A stretch of 64,000 bases of DNA from NCBI RefSeq assembly GCF_033807715.1, contig NC_084590.1, forward strand, positions 35,305,505-35,369,504, given 5' to 3'. The notes under the pieces were generated by a model. It was given only the letters and a program-made list of their open reading frames with translations, ran no database searches and was not told the DNA's origin. The position numbers were made by a program, and so were the translations under genes. Positions 61,499 to 64,000 of this stretch are shown here, one piece after another (positions within the stretch are counted from its first letter, which is position 1; each line of letters starts with the position of its first letter). The stretch is from Cololabis saira. Its lineage: Eukaryota; Chordata; Actinopteri; Beloniformes; Belonidae.

Positions 61499-61648
61499 TA
61501 TTATTATACTTTATTTATTTTGGTTTAATTAATGTTGTGAAAAGTAAAAAAAAAAACAAAAAAAGGGGGAGAAATATTGATAATTATATTGTTATTGTAA
61601 ATATTTCTTTTTTTTTATGCCCTCAATAAAGATATCTATACAAAAAAA
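61276..61648 (+). mobile_element. 3' UTR and poly(A) end of the L1/Tx1-type LINE
   Basis: AT-rich UTR with a long T-run (about 61468-61496). It ends tgccctcaataaagatatct then an A-run at 61641-61650, with AATAAA as the polyadenylation signal about 17 bp before the tail. Confidence 0.65.
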
Positions 61649-64000
61649 AAAGAAAACTGCAATTTAAAAAAAGAAAGAAAATAGGATTCAGTCCGCAATA
61701 AATGTTTGTCCTATGGATTTACATACCATATATTGGCAATGCAAAAAAAAAAAAAGGCAAATTTTATGAAACAGGAATACAACAAAATAACTGAAAGAAC
61801 ACAAGTATCCCACATAAATTCTGTTGAACACAATCCTACTTATCTGAAACACAAATACTACCTTGAATAGGACATTACAGACACGGTGTAAACAGATAGA
61901 AAATTATACATTTCCACCGCACGGCATGGAAAATTGGCTTAATCAATTTAATATAATTTACAATTAAAACAAGGCCGGTTTTATTCTTCTACAGAAAAAG
62001 CAATTACAGCCTTCACCTCAGAAGACTCTTGCCCTCTTTTGCAAAAACAACTACGTTCATTTATTAAAAGCGTACACCAGTCTCGCATCAGCATGCTGAA
62101 ATCTGTGACCATGCAAATTCTTTCAGTTGGTTTTGATGTTTTATATTTGATGTGTTTCTCTTCTCAGATGTTCTGCCAGTTTTTACATCTCTCCGCAACT
62201 TTTCAGTGGACTTGAAATTTGGGCTTTGAATTGATCAATCCATGACCCTCTACTGATTCTTTTTTGAAACTTTGAGCCTGCCTTAGGGGGACTGCTGTGG
62301 TTCTGAGCATCTTTACTCTACTTCAAGTCCAATTTGAATGGATGGCTCCACAAAATCAGTGAACACTCTGATATAATACACTCCATAGCTTAATCAAAGA
62401 CTGAAATCTGCCGAATCTTTAATGCAGCAAATAAACCTCAAACCATAATCCCTCCACAACCATGCTTCACAGCATTTAGATCCTGAAAAGGTGTTTTGGG
62501 TCAACCCAAACATATCTGTTATTACTCGTCAACCCTGCAGATTCTTAAACCAATATGAAACAGAAAAATCTGACATCAGTAATCAAAATATATATGCAGA
62601 GATATGAACAGAGATATGAGCACACCAGATGGGTTACTTCTGACTGATGGCATGTTATCTCTCCTTTACTTGATAATCTTTAATGTTTATGAGATTATGC
62701 TGACAAGATAACTCTACACAAGTCCATCTTTACAGATGGTGAGGAAAAAAATGTGAGCACGTACACAAGTGTTACTTGTAGATGCAGCCATCCAGAGCTC
62801 TTAAACAAACACATAAACAACTCCCCGGGGGTACCATCCCCCTGACTAATGAATGAAAGCGACAATTGCGTCTTAATCACAAATTCAATGTCCATAGACC
62901 GCAAAAGACTGGACGTAGCACGTCTGCTTTACTGTAAATGCTGACCAAGAAGAGTTAAAAACCTTTTTTTTCCCAGATAAAAAATGTGGCATTTCACATT
63001 CTCTACTCTAAACCAAGCTATTCTCAACGCAGTTAGATGTCACGATCACTAAATCCATTTTTGAGTGGGGCGAACGCTGGATATACTAATGTGAACCTTA
63101 CACATAAAGAACGGTACAATAAAATTGTCTAAATAGGTCAGAGCACAGATGCAAATGTGGGTGTCTTTCTGAGCAAAGTCTGGCACAATTCCTCTTTATG
63201 TTTGCAGTGCTTAATGCTCTGTGTCCAATGTATTCACACATTCTCTGCAGGCTGCAAATGGTCAATAAATTTGTAGAGCAGTTTTAATGATGAATGAACA
63301 ACAGCGTAGATACAAGTACTGATATTAGTTTCCGGAGCTCACAAACCTATTCAGCTTTTCCGATAATTACTGGAGTCCCCCTTCCTTTTTGAGCCTCTGC
63401 TGTTGAAATTAAGCCTGATTATAGTTCATTCGTTCATTAATTTTCTCTACTACCATACGGGGTCACTGGGGTCTGCTGAAACTTTTCCCCGCTCATTACA
63501 GGCGAAAGGCTGGGTACACCCTGGACAGGTCGTGAGCCCATTGCAGGGCCACATTAATTATTATGATTCAGAGAAATGCTTTCATAGGGTCGTTTTTGGC
63601 TTCCTACATCAGAGTAAGGGTTTTCTTAGCATAAGGCGAATCCCTAGGGATGTAACCACGTGGTGATGGCTGTTAGGGCTTTTTCACCAACTCAAAATCG
63701 GTGCTGGTGCTTGAGTTGGTGCTGGTGCTACAGCCAGTTCCAAACCGGTTCTATAAAGAACTGGCTTGCTTTTCCACTGGCCTGAGAGCACCAGAGAGCC
63801 AGGACCCTGCGTCATTTTTTGCGTCACCAATGCACAGGCAGGAAATCTGTAAATGGAGTGTGAAACCTAAATACCTCAAAGAAAAAGCTGTAATGGAAAC
63901 ATCTCTAATTAAAAAAAAAAAACAAAAAAAAAAAAAACAATATCCCCAAATCCTTTTAACGCTTCCATGGAAGCAGTTTTACCGACATGTTGATAATCCA
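61649..64000. other. No gene recognised; possible repeat fragments
   Basis: Near 63440-63560 is gggtcactggggtctgctga...ctgggtacaccctggacagg, a phrase common in teleost dispersed repeats. Near 63670-63790 is a tggtgctggtgc-rich stretch with cttgcttttccactggcctg, reminiscent of MITE ends. A poly(A)-rich tract lies at about 63910-63938. The dph1 N-terminal exon was not recognised here. Confidence 0.4.

Overview
The window looks like teleost fish nuclear DNA. It is AT-rich, with spliced genes, long introns, microsatellites, and many mobile elements of kinds common in bony fish: Tc1, hAT, TTAA-flanked and foldback MITEs, L2-type and L1/Tx1-type LINEs, a tRNA-derived SINE, and LTR-like elements. 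There is no prokaryotic-style operon, CRISPR array or rRNA. No species is assigned.

One conserved host gene is certain. Seven exons of dph1 lie on the minus strand between 46967 and 10322. Dph1 is a subunit of the radical-SAM-like enzyme that starts diphthamide synthesis on eEF2. All seven have GT/AG borders and their phases join without a break, giving about 263 residues of the conserved core. The N-terminal exon(s) must lie upstream, and probably beyond position 64000. The C-terminal exons, with the third iron-sulfur cysteine, should lie at lower coordinates; none was recognised in 1-10321. One intron is 21.3 kb.

Layout: 1-10321 is gene-poor. It holds a 240-bp TTTC array inside a composite repeat (1843-3631), an LTR-like element with TATA box and 4-bp duplication (3736-4786), a common teleost DNA transposon (5181-6148) and TTAA-type MITE copies. 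Next, 10322-25579 carries six dph1 exons; an L2 3' end stops about 20 bp from one splice donor. The large intron 25580-46903 holds a nearly intact antisense Tc1 transposon with a full DD34E transposase (29474-31100), three hAT-type elements (two with exact 8-bp duplications), two TTAA-type MITEs and a SINE with exact 14-bp duplications.

Beyond exon A (46968-64000) is a transposon nest. An L2 LINE (ORF1 zinc-finger and esterase parts, RT, 3' tail) is interrupted by an LTR-like element and by a 2.9-kb DNA transposon. That transposon has 15-bp inverted ends, a broken two-exon THAP gene and a convergent unidentified two-exon gene on the other strand; two foldback or hairpin elements sit inside it and a third abuts its minus-strand gene. 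An L1/Tx1-type ORF2 C-terminus (60211-61275) follows. The THAP element with its convergent gene pair is the least familiar thing here. I found no clear evidence of an entirely new biological system.
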